64,000 bases of DNA from G963662675 sp963662675. Lineage in GTDB: Bacteria > Bacteroidota > Bacteroidia > Bacteroidales > Prolixibacteraceae. A program made the position numbers and the translations under genes. The notes beneath the pieces are model-generated. The model was not told where the DNA came from and searched no databases. It saw only the letters and a list, made by a program, of their open reading frames with translations. Shown one piece after another: positions 24,608 to 34,099 of this stretch. Every line of letters begins with the position of its first letter. Positions within the stretch are counted from its first letter, which is position 1. The stretch spans positions 496,001 to 560,000 of the forward strand of contig CAXXHP010000001.1 of the NCBI GenBank assembly GCA_963662675.2. The letters run 5' to 3'.

Positions 24608-27061
24608 CTAGAATTTAAAATCTATTCCTGCAAAGAAATGAGTGCCTGCCTGTGGGAAATATCCATCCATTTTGTAGCGTTCGTTGCCATAAATGTAAGA
24701 ATATACCCAGGCGTTACTTTCGTATTCAGTGTTAAAAAGGTTGTTCACCATTAGGTGCAGTTTAACTTCATCAAAGAATTTACAGTCAAACGAGTAGTCA
24801 ACCTTTAGGTTATTTACAAACCATGCATCTAGTTTTCTATTGGCATTTGAAGTGTTGTCAATGTATTGGTCACTCACATAGTTTGACAGAAGGCTAATGC
24901 TAAGGTCGTTTACCGGGTTAAAATTAATTTGACTGTTAACAATTACGCTAGGTGCAAAAGCCAGATCAGTTTCTCCCAAATCGTAGGCTTCCTGGCCCCA
25001 TGTATCCCAGTTGTCAACATATTCCGTAAAGCTTTTAATCTTATTTTGGCTGAAGGTTGCAGTCATGTCCCAAGATAGATTTCTTGTAACCTTCAAGCCT
25101 CCTGTTAATTCAATTCCGGCACGATAACTATCGTCAACATTGACCATGATTGCACTTCCGACATCATTGATCTCTCCGGTTTGAATAAGTTGGTCTTTGT
25201 AATCCATGAAATAAAGATTGGCTCCCAAAGTAAATGTAGAAGCTTTGTAGGTGTAGCCTGCTTCAAAGTCATTAAGGCTTTCTGCCACGGGTTGTTTCCC
25301 ATTTGGATCGGCATCTACAAAATTGCTTCGGTTTGGTTCGCGGTTAGCACGTGCAAAGCTCAGGTAAGCCTCCTGTGCATCGCTTGGGCGATAGAAGATG
25401 CCGAACTTCGGATTAAAGAAATTATAGGTGTGCGATTGTGAAATGTCCCTTAAGTCATCATCAATGCCGTCAATGCTGTAATCGATGTTGCGGTATTGTA
25501 AATCGCCATATAGACTGATATCCTCTGTCAACTGATAGTTGTATTTTCCGAAGATATTGAAGTCTTTTTTTAGCCCTGTGCTACGATACCACTCGTGATC
25601 TTTTTCATTATCTCCGGCATATTGTGCCCAGATAACCTGTCCGAAATGGTTCCCGTCATAAATGTTGTAGCCACCTCCCAAGGTTATGTTGGATTTTCCT
25701 TTTTCGTAGTTTAAAGAGTAGGTTGAACCATAAAAATCATTGTCGAGCCATTTGCGGGCAACCAGATCCGTAGATGCAATTCCATCAGGAGCGGTCATCT
25801 GATAATCTGCAAAATCAGCATCGTATTTGTAATTCTCATAGTAACCACTTCCAGGCGTGTAAAACATCGCTGCGTTCAAATTCAATGCGTCACTAATTTT
25901 GTGTGAAAGGTGGAGCTCGTAATGGTCTTGTTGGTAGTGGTCTACCTCATTTTCATAAGTGTAGAAATTGTAGGTTCGTGCATCTGAATTCACCAATTCA
26001 TCATATTTCACCTGATTTTCACGCCCTGAACTATACGACCAAAGCCAGTGATCCAAATATCGTTGCATTCCTGCTTCATTGTTATTTAATTTCACAGAAG
26101 GCACACCATACCACGACTGGTAAGTTTCTTCGAAGCCGGAATATACATTCGCTTTTACGATGGTATTTTCAGAAAAATAAGCTGCTGAAATAAAGAATGA
26201 TTTTAGGTCGGAAGACGCTCTGTCCATAAAGCCATCAGAAGTTACTTTAGACATTCGCATATCCACAGTAAAATGGTCATTAATTAGCCCAGTTCCTGCG
26301 CTCACCGAATTTTTAAAAGTATTATATGAGCCAACAGTCGTTTTGTATTCGGCATAGGCTTCTTTGTTCAAGGTTGTTGTTTGCATGTTGATGGTTGCCC
26401 CGAAAGCTGCAGCTCCATTTGTTGAGGAGCCAACCCCACGCTGTACCTGAATGTTATCTATAGATCCTGCCAAATCAGGGATGTCCACAAACCAAGTTCC
26501 ATGCGATTCAGCATCATTCATTGGAATACCATTTACCGTCACATTAATACGGTTTAAGTCGGTTCCCCGAATACGAAAGTTCGTATATCCAACACCGGCT
26601 CCGGCATCAGACGTGGCTACATATGAGGGAGTCATCGTTAGTAAATAAGGAATGTCTTGCCCAACATTAAAACTCTCAATGGTTGCTTTGTCAACGGTTG
26701 TCTTAGCGACTGGAGCTTTATCGCCAGCACGAGTTGCCGAAACTAGCACTTCCTCTGTTAAAACACCCGACTGGCTCAGCTTAATATCCAGTTTTACAGG
26801 TTGTTTGATTTCCACCGGCACAATTTCTTTTTCGTACCCAATAAAAGATACTTCCAGTTCGTAGTCTCCGGACTTCTGGATTTTAATCTCAAATTGTCCG
26901 TTTTCATCCGTTGTTGTACCTAGGTAGCTGCCGCTTAATACGACATTTGCTCCCGGTAATTCCTCTCCATTGTTGTTTGTTACAACACCGGAAACAGATA
27001 ACTGCGCAAATGCAACAACTCCGGCACATTGCAATAAAAACATCAAAATAATTCTCTTCAT
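24608..27061 (-). CDS. TonB-dependent outer-membrane receptor, probably for thiamine
   Basis: 817 aa. Signal peptide at 1-20 (ending FAQ), a CarboxypepD_reg-like beta domain at about 21-105 (GVVTNNNGEELPGANVVLSG), plug domain at about 115-215 (RIRGTDLNRINVTVNGIPMND), then a 22-strand barrel ending in an aromatic terminal strand (GIDFKF). A TPP riboswitch with its own promoter precedes the gene, so it should be made when TPP is low. In Bacteroides a comparable riboswitch-controlled receptor imports thiamine. The inner-membrane partner PnuT is not in this window. It follows the thi operon on the same strand. Confidence 0.9.
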   Translation of the reverse strand: MKRIILMFLLQCAGVVAFAQLSVSGVVTNNNGEELPGANVVLSGSYLGTTTDENGQFEIKIQKSGDYELEVSFIGYEKEIVPVEIKQPVKLDIKLSQSGVLTEEVLVSATRAGDKAPVAKTTVDKATIESFNVGQDIPYLLTMTPSYVATSDAGAGVGYTNFRIRGTDLNRINVTVNGIPMNDAESHGTWFVDIPDLAGSIDNIQVQRGVGSSTNGAAAFGATINMQTTTLNKEAYAEYKTTVGSYNTFKNSVSAGTGLINDHFTVDMRMSKVTSDGFMDRASSDLKSFFISAAYFSENTIVKANVYSGFEETYQSWYGVPSVKLNNNEAGMQRYLDHWLWSYSSGRENQVKYDELVNSDARTYNFYTYENEVDHYQQDHYELHLSHKISDALNLNAAMFYTPGSGYYENYKYDADFADYQMTAPDGIASTDLVARKWLDNDFYGSTYSLNYEKGKSNITLGGGYNIYDGNHFGQVIWAQYAGDNEKDHEWYRSTGLKKDFNIFGKYNYQLTEDISLYGDLQYRNIDYSIDGIDDDLRDISQSHTYNFFNPKFGIFYRPSDAQEAYLSFARANREPNRSNFVDADPNGKQPVAESLNDFEAGYTYKASTFTLGANLYFMDYKDQLIQTGEINDVGSAIMVNVDDSYRAGIELTGGLKVTRNLSWDMTATFSQNKIKSFTEYVDNWDTWGQEAYDLGETDLAFAPSVIVNSQINFNPVNDLSISLLSNYVSDQYIDNTSNANRKLDAWFVNNLKVDYSFDCKFFDEVKLHLMVNNLFNTEYESNAWVYSYIYGNERYKMDGYFPQAGTHFFAGIDFKF

Positions 27062-27120
27062 CTTGTCTTGAAAATTTGGTTAAATTATAACCAATGAGGT
27101 GGAAATTACTTTCCTTATAT

Positions 27121-27193
27121 CCCTCCCTACGCCGGCATTACCCGGATCAGGTTCTGTGGGTGTGATCTCAGCCCTTATTATTAAGGCACCCCA
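27121..27193 (-). ncRNA. TPP riboswitch (THI element) ahead of the TonB receptor
   Basis: Minus strand contains the conserved pieces in order: GGGGTGCC, GGGCTGAGATCACACCC, ACCTGATCCGGGTAATGCC and GCGTAGGGA. These form the P1-P5 core of the TPP aptamer. The distance to the receptor start codon is about 60 bp. No clear terminator hairpin lies between, so translational control is more likely. Confidence 0.95.
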
Positions 27194-27209
27194 TTGTGTG
27201 AATCTGCTG

Positions 27210-27240
27210 CAAATTTAGATCAAATCTAAATAATTAGCAA
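27210..27240 (-). promoter_or_regulatory. Promoter of the riboswitch-receptor unit
   Basis: Minus strand: TTG (27238-27240), 20 bp, TAAATTTG (27210-27217), just after the thiF stop codon. It overlaps a dyad ATTTAGAT-CAA-ATCTAAAT at 27213-27231, a possible operator. It shows that the receptor has its own transcript. Confidence 0.65.
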
Positions 27241-27251
27241 GGATTATCTGA

Positions 27252-27965
27252 TCAACTTAATTGTATCTGGTTGGTTGCCCCTGTAAATGCATTATAAGTC
27301 AGTAGGATGCCAGACATGGGGCTTCCGACTCCTGTAATAATCTTTAGTACTTCCATGCTTTGGATACTTCCAATTACGCCTGGCAGTGCTCCAAAAACGC
27401 CTTTGGGTTCGCCATCCAGAGATGTGTTTTCAGGTGGCTCAGGAAACAGATCTTCATAAACAGGTCCTCCCTGATAATTAAAAACAGAGACCACTCCTTC
27501 AAATTCTTCAATGGCACCATGTACCATTGGTTTGTTTAGTTGCTGGCAATATTTACTAATCAGGTAGCGGCTCCGAAAATTGTCCGTTGCATCTACCACA
27601 ATGTCAAACATACTGATAATATCTACCGCATTTTTTTCAGTAATACGCTCTGTTAGCGGTTGTATGTTTGCTAATGGATTGAGCTTTTGAAGTCGCTTTT
27701 TTGCACAGTTGGCTTTTGATTTACCAACTTCATTTGTTTCGTACAATATCTGCCGTTGTAAGTTGCTTAGGGAAACAATATCGTTGTCAATAAGTCCCAG
27801 TTTACCAACTCCCGCAGCACAAAGGTACATGGCAATGGGAGAGCCTAAACCTCCTACTCCAATGACCAATACACTGGCATTTTTTAATTTCAGTTGGCCT
27901 TCTTCACCAATGCCGGGAAGCATGATTTGTCGGTTATATCTTTCTCGTTCTTCAGTATTTAGCAT
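27252..27965 (-). CDS. thiF: ThiF/HesA/MoeB-family adenylyltransferase
   Basis: 237-aa E1-like enzyme that should adenylate the C-terminal Gly-Gly of ThiS for sulfur loading. N-terminal RYNRQIMLPGIGEEGQ, ATP-binding GVGGLGSPIAMYLCAAGVG near 37-55 and DATDNFRSRYLIS near 125-137 are present. The protein lacks CXXC zinc pairs at the usual places, which occurs in short ThiF/MoeB relatives. Last gene of the thi operon, 5 bp after thiH. Confidence 0.93.
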   Translation of the reverse strand: MLNTEERERYNRQIMLPGIGEEGQLKLKNASVLVIGVGGLGSPIAMYLCAAGVGKLGLIDNDIVSLSNLQRQILYETNEVGKSKANCAKKRLQKLNPLANIQPLTERITEKNAVDIISMFDIVVDATDNFRSRYLISKYCQQLNKPMVHGAIEEFEGVVSVFNYQGGPVYEDLFPEPPENTSLDGEPKGVFGALPGVIGSIQSMEVLKIITGVGSPMSGILLTYNAFTGATNQIQLS

Positions 27966-27970
27966 GGTAT

Positions 27971-29080
27971 TTATTGTAAGTAGTTATCCCAGTCTTTCCA
28001 GACCGGCTCATATCCTGAAAGCTTAATTTTTTCCATTACTTGCTGAGGTGTGCGATCATCATTGATTTTAAATTGCTCTAATGAATCATCTTTTTGAGCG
28101 TAGCCTCCCGGTTGGGTGCTACTTCCTGCACTCATGGTGGTTATGCCTAACTTCATGAGGTTGTCCCGGAAATCGGCACTTTCCCTTGTCGACAAGGATA
28201 ATTCCACATTCTCATCAAAAAGGCGATAGGCGCATATTAGTTGCACCAGTTCCCGGTCGTTAATGGGGTAGTTGGGCATAAATCCACCAGCATGAGGGCG
28301 AAGTCGAGGGAAAGCAATGGAATACTTGGTTTTCCAGTAATTGCGGCGTAGGAAATCAAGATGCAATGCTGTGAAAAAAGCATCAACCCGCCAATCTTCC
28401 AAACCCAACAAAACACCAAGTCCGGTTTTGTAAGCACCTGCTTTTCCTAATCTCTCAGGGGTTTCCAATCGGTACCTAAAGTTCGCTTTTTTACCTGTTG
28501 GATGATAGATAGGGTATTGCTTCTCGCTATAGGTTTCCTGATAAACGTAAACGGCATTTAATCCCATGCCAATTAGTTCTTTATATTCCTCTGTTGACAT
28601 GGGTTGCACCTCAATGGCAATCTGCTTAAATTGATCTTTTAGCAGGGCAATCATTTCTTTTAAATATTGAAATCCAGCCTTTGTTGGGTGTTCTCCAGTT
28701 ACAAGAAGAAGGTGTTCAAAGCCCAATTCCCGGATTGCTTTAGCTTCAATCAAAACTTCATCTTTGGTCAAGGTTTTGCGTTCCAGTTTATTTTTATGGT
28801 TGAAACCACAGTAAATACAAGAGTTTGTGCATTCGTTTGAAAGATATAGGGGCACATAAAGTTGAATGGTTTTCCCAAACCTTCGTAATGTATTTTGGCG
28901 ACTGCCTTGAGCAATGTCTTCCAGAAAAGTGCTGGCTACCGGGGAAATAAGTGCTTGGAAATCATTCAGAGATGGGTTTTTTTCATTCAATGCACAGATG
29001 ACATCCTCCGGGGTTTTGCAATAAATTGCTTCCCTGACCTCTTCCCAGTCATAGGTTTTCAATAGTTCGTAAAAGTCCAT
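27971..29080 (-). CDS. thiH: 2-iminoacetate synthase
   Basis: 369-aa radical SAM enzyme that cleaves tyrosine to dehydroglycine for the thiazole ring. The [4Fe-4S] motif is CTNSCIYC (CX3CX2C) in the sequence YLSNECTNSCIYCGF around residue 83. Tyr rather than Gly as substrate fits an anaerobic or microaerobic life. It sits between thiG and thiF. Confidence 0.96.
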   Translation of the reverse strand: MDFYELLKTYDWEEVREAIYCKTPEDVICALNEKNPSLNDFQALISPVASTFLEDIAQGSRQNTLRRFGKTIQLYVPLYLSNECTNSCIYCGFNHKNKLERKTLTKDEVLIEAKAIRELGFEHLLLVTGEHPTKAGFQYLKEMIALLKDQFKQIAIEVQPMSTEEYKELIGMGLNAVYVYQETYSEKQYPIYHPTGKKANFRYRLETPERLGKAGAYKTGLGVLLGLEDWRVDAFFTALHLDFLRRNYWKTKYSIAFPRLRPHAGGFMPNYPINDRELVQLICAYRLFDENVELSLSTRESADFRDNLMKLGITTMSAGSSTQPGGYAQKDDSLEQFKINDDRTPQQVMEKIKLSGYEPVWKDWDNYLQ

Positions 29081-29092
29081 AATTGTTGCTCT

Positions 29093-29860
29093 TTAATCGA
29101 GGAATGAAGTTAAAGGACTGCTGGCTTCTGCCATTTTTTTTCTCCCGGCAAGACGTGCTTCCCGTGCAATTTGCCCGGCATCAACAGCCAGCTTAAAAGC
29201 TTTAGCCATATTCACCGGATCATTTGCAACAGCAATGGCCGTATTTACCAAAACGGCATCGGCTCCCATTTCAATGGCTTCTGCTGCATGTGAAGGTGAG
29301 CCAATTCCGGCATCAACAACAACAGGCACATTGCTTTGCTCAATAATAATCCGCAGAAAATCTCGTGTTAATAGACCTTGATTACTACCAATGGGCGATC
29401 CTAGAGGCATAACCGCCGCAGTACCGATGTCTTCCAGCTTTTTGCAAAGTACGGGGTCTGCAGGGATGTAGGGCAATACAATAAACCCGAGTTTGACCAA
29501 TTCCTTGGCTGCTTTGAGTGTTTCTTCGGCATCGGGTAGGAGGTAACGAGGATCAGGGTGAATTTCCAGTTTGAGCCAATTTGTTCCGAGTGCTTCACGT
29601 GCTAATTGAGCAGCAAACACGGCTTCCTTTGCGCTTCGCACTCCTGATGTATTGGGTAGTAGCTGAACGCGAGGATGGTTGAGGTGCGTGAGTAGGTCGT
29701 CTGCGTTATCGTCTATATCAACTCGGCGAAGGGCAACAGTAGCTAATTCAGAGCCTGATTCAAGAATGGCGTTTGCCATCAGTTCATTTGAGCTAAATTT
29801 TCCTGTTCCTACAAATAAGCGCGACTGAAATGTTTTATCTCCTATAATTAGTGGTTTCAT
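29093..29860 (-). CDS. thiG: Thiazole synthase
   Basis: 255-aa TIM-barrel enzyme that joins DXP, dehydroglycine and ThiS-thiocarboxylate. It shows GTGKFSSNELMANAI at the N terminus, the Schiff-base lysine in NWLKLEIHPDPRYLLPD near residue 97, PVVVDAGIGSPSHAAEAIEMGADAVLVNTAIA-type phosphate loops (quoted in part: DAGIGSPSHAAEAIE). One base pair separates it from thiE upstream. Confidence 0.97.
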   Translation of the reverse strand: MKPLIIGDKTFQSRLFVGTGKFSSNELMANAILESGSELATVALRRVDIDDNADDLLTHLNHPRVQLLPNTSGVRSAKEAVFAAQLAREALGTNWLKLEIHPDPRYLLPDAEETLKAAKELVKLGFIVLPYIPADPVLCKKLEDIGTAAVMPLGSPIGSNQGLLTRDFLRIIIEQSNVPVVVDAGIGSPSHAAEAIEMGADAVLVNTAIAVANDPVNMAKAFKLAVDAGQIAREARLAGRKKMAEASSPLTSFLD

Positions 29861-29861
29861 T

Positions 29862-30560
29862 TTATACTGATTTTGAATGTTTATTATTTTGGGTTGAGTC
29901 TGTAGTTGGTCGATTTTTGGAGTGCTGAATTGTTTTCATCCATGACTTTGTTGCCTGCTCCGGTGATTTAGCGCGGAGTATTGCAGACGAAACAGCCAGA
30001 CCGTGCATTCCAGTTTTAAGTAGATCAGGAGCGTCTTCAAGCAATACGCCTCCAATTCCGACTATCGGAATTGATATATCCCGTTTTTGCATTTGGTTGA
30101 AAATATCTTGATAGCCTTCAATTCCTAAAATGGGGCTGAGGTTCTTTTTAGTTGAAGTAAAACGAAAAGGGCCGAGGCCAATGTAATCGACACCTTCTCG
30201 TATCAGGTGTTCAATATCATTTATTGTATTTGCCGTTCCTCCAATAATAAATCGGTTTCCCAATATCTTTTTTGCTTCAGATGGTGACATATCTTGTTTT
30301 CCCAAATGAACACCATCGGCACCAATCAGAAGCGCTAGTTCCGGATTGTCATTAATTATCAGGGTAAAGTCAAACTTATTTTTTAAAGTCAATATTTTTT
30401 CGGCCTCGGCTTTTATGACATCAGTATCCGTTTTTTTCATGCGTAATTGGATCCACTTGCAGCCACCAAGTAAAGCATGCAAGCTTTGTTCGTATGGGCT
30501 GTAATCATCATATACATGAGTGATCAGATGCAGCTGTTCAATGTCTGATTTCTTATTCAT
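29862..30560 (-). CDS. thiE: Thiamine phosphate synthase
   Basis: 232-aa TIM barrel that couples HMP-PP with thiazole phosphate. The signature QLRMKK, IINDNPELALLIGADGVHLGKQD and GPFRFTSTKK loops match ThiE. A C-terminal tail of about 20 polar residues is not part of the fold. It overlaps thiD by 8 bp. A second ThiE-like gene is in the same operon; this one has the more complete ThiE motifs. Confidence 0.93.
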   Translation of the reverse strand: MNKKSDIEQLHLITHVYDDYSPYEQSLHALLGGCKWIQLRMKKTDTDVIKAEAEKILTLKNKFDFTLIINDNPELALLIGADGVHLGKQDMSPSEAKKILGNRFIIGGTANTINDIEHLIREGVDYIGLGPFRFTSTKKNLSPILGIEGYQDIFNQMQKRDISIPIVGIGGVLLEDAPDLLKTGMHGLAVSSAILRAKSPEQATKSWMKTIQHSKNRPTTDSTQNNKHSKSV

Positions 30561-31299
30561 AATGGTAAGCTAATCGTGTTGAGTTACTTGCTATAATGTA
30601 TTGGATATATTCTTTTGCATCGCTGCAAGCATCAGGGAGTGTTTTTCCTAAAGCCAGATTGGCAGCTATGGCTGATGAAAGAACACATCCTGTTCCATGT
30701 TTTGAGTAGCCTTTTTTCTTTTCATGTTGAAATTGTGTTTGTTCTTCTTTGGAAATTAATATGTCAGTTGCCAAATCTCCTTTTGAATGACCGCCTTTTA
30801 GTAGGACAGAGCAATCTGTTTTTAATGCTATTTCATCGGGGATAGTGGTTCCGAACAATATCTCACTTTCAGGCAAATTGGGTGTAATAAGGTCAACTTT
30901 GTGTAATATGGAATGGAGGAGTTTATTGTCGATTTTGGTGTGGAATTCATAGCCTGAAGAAGCCTTTATTACAGGATCCCACACAATTTTCACATCGGGG
31001 AACTGTTTCTTCAACCGTTCAGTTATTACTTTCAATAATTGAAGATTCTCAATTAATCCCACCTTCACAACTATCGGGCAGTACCTTTCAGTAAGTACGG
31101 TGAGTTGTTTTATTATGCTGGCTTCAGAAACCCATTCCAGTCTTGAAAAATGATCCTCGTGTTGAAATGTTAAAGATGTACAAACGCCCAATCCTTGTAC
31201 GCGGTGCATTTCCATTGTTTTGACGTCTGCCAGAATTCCGGCTCCTCCACTTGGGTCAAAGCCGGAAATGCAAATTACATATGGTCTTTGTTCTTGCAT
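30553..31299 (-). CDS. thiD: Hydroxymethylpyrimidine (phosphate) kinase
   Basis: 248-aa ribokinase-fold enzyme phosphorylating HMP and HMP-P. Motifs: ISGFDPSGGAGILADVKTM at 12-30, VWDPVIKASSGYEF, ITPNLPESEIL and the catalytic GTGCVLSSAIAANLA loop near residue 206. It overlaps both neighbours (25 bp with the gene before, 8 bp with thiE), suggesting coupled translation. Confidence 0.96.
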   Translation of the reverse strand: MQEQRPYVICISGFDPSGGAGILADVKTMEMHRVQGLGVCTSLTFQHEDHFSRLEWVSEASIIKQLTVLTERYCPIVVKVGLIENLQLLKVITERLKKQFPDVKIVWDPVIKASSGYEFHTKIDNKLLHSILHKVDLITPNLPESEILFGTTIPDEIALKTDCSVLLKGGHSKGDLATDILISKEEQTQFQHEKKKGYSKHGTGCVLSSAIAANLALGKTLPDACSDAKEYIQYIIASNSTRLAYHYE

Positions 31300-31889
31300 G
31301 CTAAATGAATTTTTGTGAAACGGTTCATGATGCTTCTCTCTGAAAAATTATCTCCCCAAATGCTACCCAGTACTGCCACTCCGGGAAAGCCTATTTTCCG
31401 GCAAGTCGGAATCTTGTCTTCCTGAATTCCTCCAAGCGCAATAACCTGCAATTTTGGAATGCTTGTCAGAAAATTTGATAGCTCCTGAATCTTAAAATTT
31501 CCGGAATACCCTTTTTTCGAGATGGAAGGGAATATGGGGCTTAAAAAAGCGTAATCAAATTCTTCCGGCAGCGTACTGAGCTCAACGGCGCTATGGCATG
31601 AAATGCTTTTTGTTCCGCAGAATGATAACCAATTGTTGATTTGATGTTTTGTCCTGCTGGTAAAATGAATTCCTCCAACATGATGTTTTTTTGCCAGATT
31701 AAAATGATCATGGATAATTAGCCTTGATCTGTATTCAGGAAGTATCTGATTGATGAGTTGCTCCACTTGCTGCTCACTCCATTTCGGTTTCCGTAGATGA
31801 AAATGTTCCATTCCAAGATTAAAAAGCAGATTGATTAACCGTGCTTCTCCAGGTAGACTGTCAGGATATGAGATGACAATAAGTTTCAT
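31275..31889 (-). CDS. ThiE/TenI-family protein
   Basis: 204-aa TIM barrel related to thiamine phosphate synthase. It has FHLRKPKWSEQQVEQLI, HDHFNLAKKHHVGGIHFTSR and SPIFPSISKKGYSG. The usual LR-K and DDR/VH substrate motifs are altered (LRKP, GGIHFTSR), as in TenI, which aromatises the thiazole carboxylate in Bacillus. TenI activity or a second ThiE are both possible. It overlaps thiC by 1 bp. Confidence 0.88.
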   Translation of the reverse strand: MKLIVISYPDSLPGEARLINLLFNLGMEHFHLRKPKWSEQQVEQLINQILPEYRSRLIIHDHFNLAKKHHVGGIHFTSRTKHQINNWLSFCGTKSISCHSAVELSTLPEEFDYAFLSPIFPSISKKGYSGNFKIQELSNFLTSIPKLQVIALGGIQEDKIPTCRKIGFPGVAVLGSIWGDNFSERSIMNRFTKIHLACKNKDHM

Positions 31890-33682
31890 TAACTAATTTC
31901 TATTGATTCACACGGTTGTTGCTCGCTGGCCTTTTCATTATTGGCATTCCCCTCCATTTCTCGTACTTCATGAGACGATTTCATAGAGCAAAATTTATCA
32001 CCACACATGGAGCAGAAATGGGAGTCTTTACTTTCCGGGTTCGGCAAGGTCTGGTCGTGGAAGTCAATTGCTGTTTCAGGATCAAGGGAAATGGCAAACT
32101 GGTCTTTCCAACGAAATTCAAAGCGTGCTTTACTCATCTCATCATCGCGAATTTGGGCACCGGGAAACCCTTTGGCCAGATCAGCAGCATGTGCTGCAAG
32201 TTTGTAGGTGATTACAGCTTGCTTTACATCTTCTTTCTCGGGTAGCCCAAGGTGTTCTTTTTGGGTGACATAACACAACATTGATACGCCATGTGTTCCA
32301 ATTATTGCTCCACCAATGGCAGAGGTAATGTGGTCATATCCTGGGGCTATGTCTGTGGTCAGTGGTCCCAGTACATAGAAAGGTGCGTCATCGCAATATT
32401 CTTTTTGCAGGTCAACATTTTCTTTAATCTTATGGATTGGTACATGACCAGGACCCTCAATTAGCACTTGGACATATGCTTTGCGAGCTTTGTGTGTTAA
32501 TTCTCCAAGTACTTTTAGTTCGGCAATCTGAGCTTCGTCGTTGGCATCGTAAATGGATCCGGGGCGAAGCCCATCACCTAACGAAACGCCTACATCGTAT
32601 GAGTTGAGTATCTCGCAAATCTCATCAAAATGGGTATACAAGAAGTTTTCTTGTTTATGAGAAATACACCACTTTGCCATTATTGCTCCACCTCGGGAAA
32701 CAATGCCGGTCATTCTATTAATTGTTTTTGGCACGTGGCTCCACAGCAATCCGGCATGAATGGTAAAGTAGTCAACCCCCTGCTCTGCTTGTTCGATAAG
32801 TGTGTCTTTGTATATTTCCCAGCTTAGGTCTCCGACTTTTCCATCTACTTTTTCCAAAGCCTGATAAAGTGGAACTGTCCCGATTGGCACCGGCGAATTG
32901 CGAATTATCCATTCGCGGGTTTCGTGGATATTATTTCCTGTTGACAGATCCATTACGGTGTCTGCGCCCCAAAGTGTGGCCCAAACAGCCTTATTCACTT
33001 CTTCCTCAATTCCGGAAGAGAGAGCCGAGTTGCCGATGTTTGCATTTATCTTTACGAGAAATTTTGAACCAATAATCATGGGTTCACACTCCGGATGGTT
33101 AATGCTTGCCGGAATTATGGCTCTGCCTGCTGCGATTTCCTGCATCACAAATTTGGGTGTAATGTAGCTTTCTATTTTTTCGCTGCGAGTTTGATTTAGC
33201 TTTTCAATATTTTGGTTTTCCCGAATGGCAACATACTCCATCTCGGCTGTAATAATGCCCTGTTTGGCATAGAAATATTGGGTGGGTGTTTTGCCTGTTT
33301 TGGCTTTTGTCGGATTTTCAATGATGTTTTTATACCGGATGGAGTCAAGCTCTTTATTGTTGAACCTATTTTGACCGTATTTTGAGCTTAAGGACGGAAG
33401 TATTTCTATATCTCCTCTTTCCAAAATCCATTGTTCACGGAAACGGGGAAGACCAGAATTAATATCTACCGTAAAGTCAGGGTCGGTGTAAGGGCCGGTG
33501 GTGTCGTAAACATATAGAGGGTGATTTACTTTCTGTTTTCCATTTGATAAAACAGTGGGTGAGAGCGTGATTTCACGCATGGGGACTTGAATGTTATGCA
33601 TTTTCCCCGGAACATATATTTTTCTCGAATTTGGGAAAAAACACCCTTCGGTTAGTTGTTTCTTAAGTTGATGGATCTGCAT
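31889..33682 (-). CDS. thiC: Phosphomethylpyrimidine synthase
   Basis: 597-aa radical SAM enzyme that turns AIR into HMP-P. The N-terminal ThiC domain (IQVPMREITLSPT), barrel signatures (GDTVMDLSTG-type text WGADTVMDLSTGNNIHETRE, EGPGHVPIHKI) and the C-terminal cluster motif CSMCGDKFC (CX2CX4C) are all present. The iron-sulfur cluster is oxygen-sensitive. It follows thiS by 52 bp. Confidence 0.98.
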   Translation of the reverse strand: MQIHQLKKQLTEGCFFPNSRKIYVPGKMHNIQVPMREITLSPTVLSNGKQKVNHPLYVYDTTGPYTDPDFTVDINSGLPRFREQWILERGDIEILPSLSSKYGQNRFNNKELDSIRYKNIIENPTKAKTGKTPTQYFYAKQGIITAEMEYVAIRENQNIEKLNQTRSEKIESYITPKFVMQEIAAGRAIIPASINHPECEPMIIGSKFLVKINANIGNSALSSGIEEEVNKAVWATLWGADTVMDLSTGNNIHETREWIIRNSPVPIGTVPLYQALEKVDGKVGDLSWEIYKDTLIEQAEQGVDYFTIHAGLLWSHVPKTINRMTGIVSRGGAIMAKWCISHKQENFLYTHFDEICEILNSYDVGVSLGDGLRPGSIYDANDEAQIAELKVLGELTHKARKAYVQVLIEGPGHVPIHKIKENVDLQKEYCDDAPFYVLGPLTTDIAPGYDHITSAIGGAIIGTHGVSMLCYVTQKEHLGLPEKEDVKQAVITYKLAAHAADLAKGFPGAQIRDDEMSKARFEFRWKDQFAISLDPETAIDFHDQTLPNPESKDSHFCSMCGDKFCSMKSSHEVREMEGNANNEKASEQQPCESIEIS

Positions 33683-33734
33683 TATTATAGGTTTTTTTTA
33701 TTTAAAAAGATTATTGAAATGCATACTACGTGTA

Positions 33735-33938
33735 TTAACCGCCTTGAGTCGCTTTAATCAAGAGTACATCATCATTCTCGGAAAGACAGAACTCTTCCCA
33801 TTTGTCTTTTTTTATGACTTGATTGTTTACGGCAATGGCAATTCCGCCTTTTGCTTCAATGTTAATTTGTGAAAGAAGAAATACTAGGTTTGAATGAAGT
33901 GGTAGTTCAACCGATTCTTTGTTAACGGATATCTTCAT
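33735..33938 (-). CDS. thiS: Sulfur carrier protein ThiS
   Basis: 67-aa ubiquitin-fold protein with the essential C-terminal Gly-Gly (LIKATQGG) that is adenylated by ThiF and thiocarboxylated. First gene of the thi operon, about 63 bp after the TPP riboswitch. Confidence 0.95.
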   Translation of the reverse strand: MKISVNKESVELPLHSNLVFLLSQINIEAKGGIAIAVNNQVIKKDKWEEFCLSENDDVLLIKATQGG

Positions 33939-34001
33939 AGCATCTTTATTAAAAATGAATAAAATTGCAATGAGGATCTATAAATTGTCTGATGTTTCTT
34001 T

Positions 34002-34073
34002 TCTCCCTACGCCGGCATTACCCGTATCAGGTTCATTGGGTTTGATCTCAGCCCGTTTTATTAAGGCACCCCA
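34002..34073 (-). ncRNA. TPP riboswitch ahead of the thi operon
   Basis: Minus strand has GGGGTGCC, CGGGCTGAGATCAAACCC, ACCTGATACGGGTAATGCC and GCGTAGGGA. The core is nearly the same as the copy at 27121, but the variable P3 stem differs. It should switch off the whole biosynthetic operon when TPP is plentiful. Confidence 0.96.
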
Positions 34074-34091
34074 TTGCATAAATGTTGTGAG

Positions 34092-34099
34092 CAAAGGTA
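34092..34099 (-). promoter_or_regulatory. -7 box of the thi operon promoter
   Basis: Minus strand TACCTTTG, an exact TAnnTTTG, 18 bp before the first conserved base of the riboswitch, which is the spacing expected if the RNA begins close to the aptamer. No clear -33 box. Confidence 0.45.
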
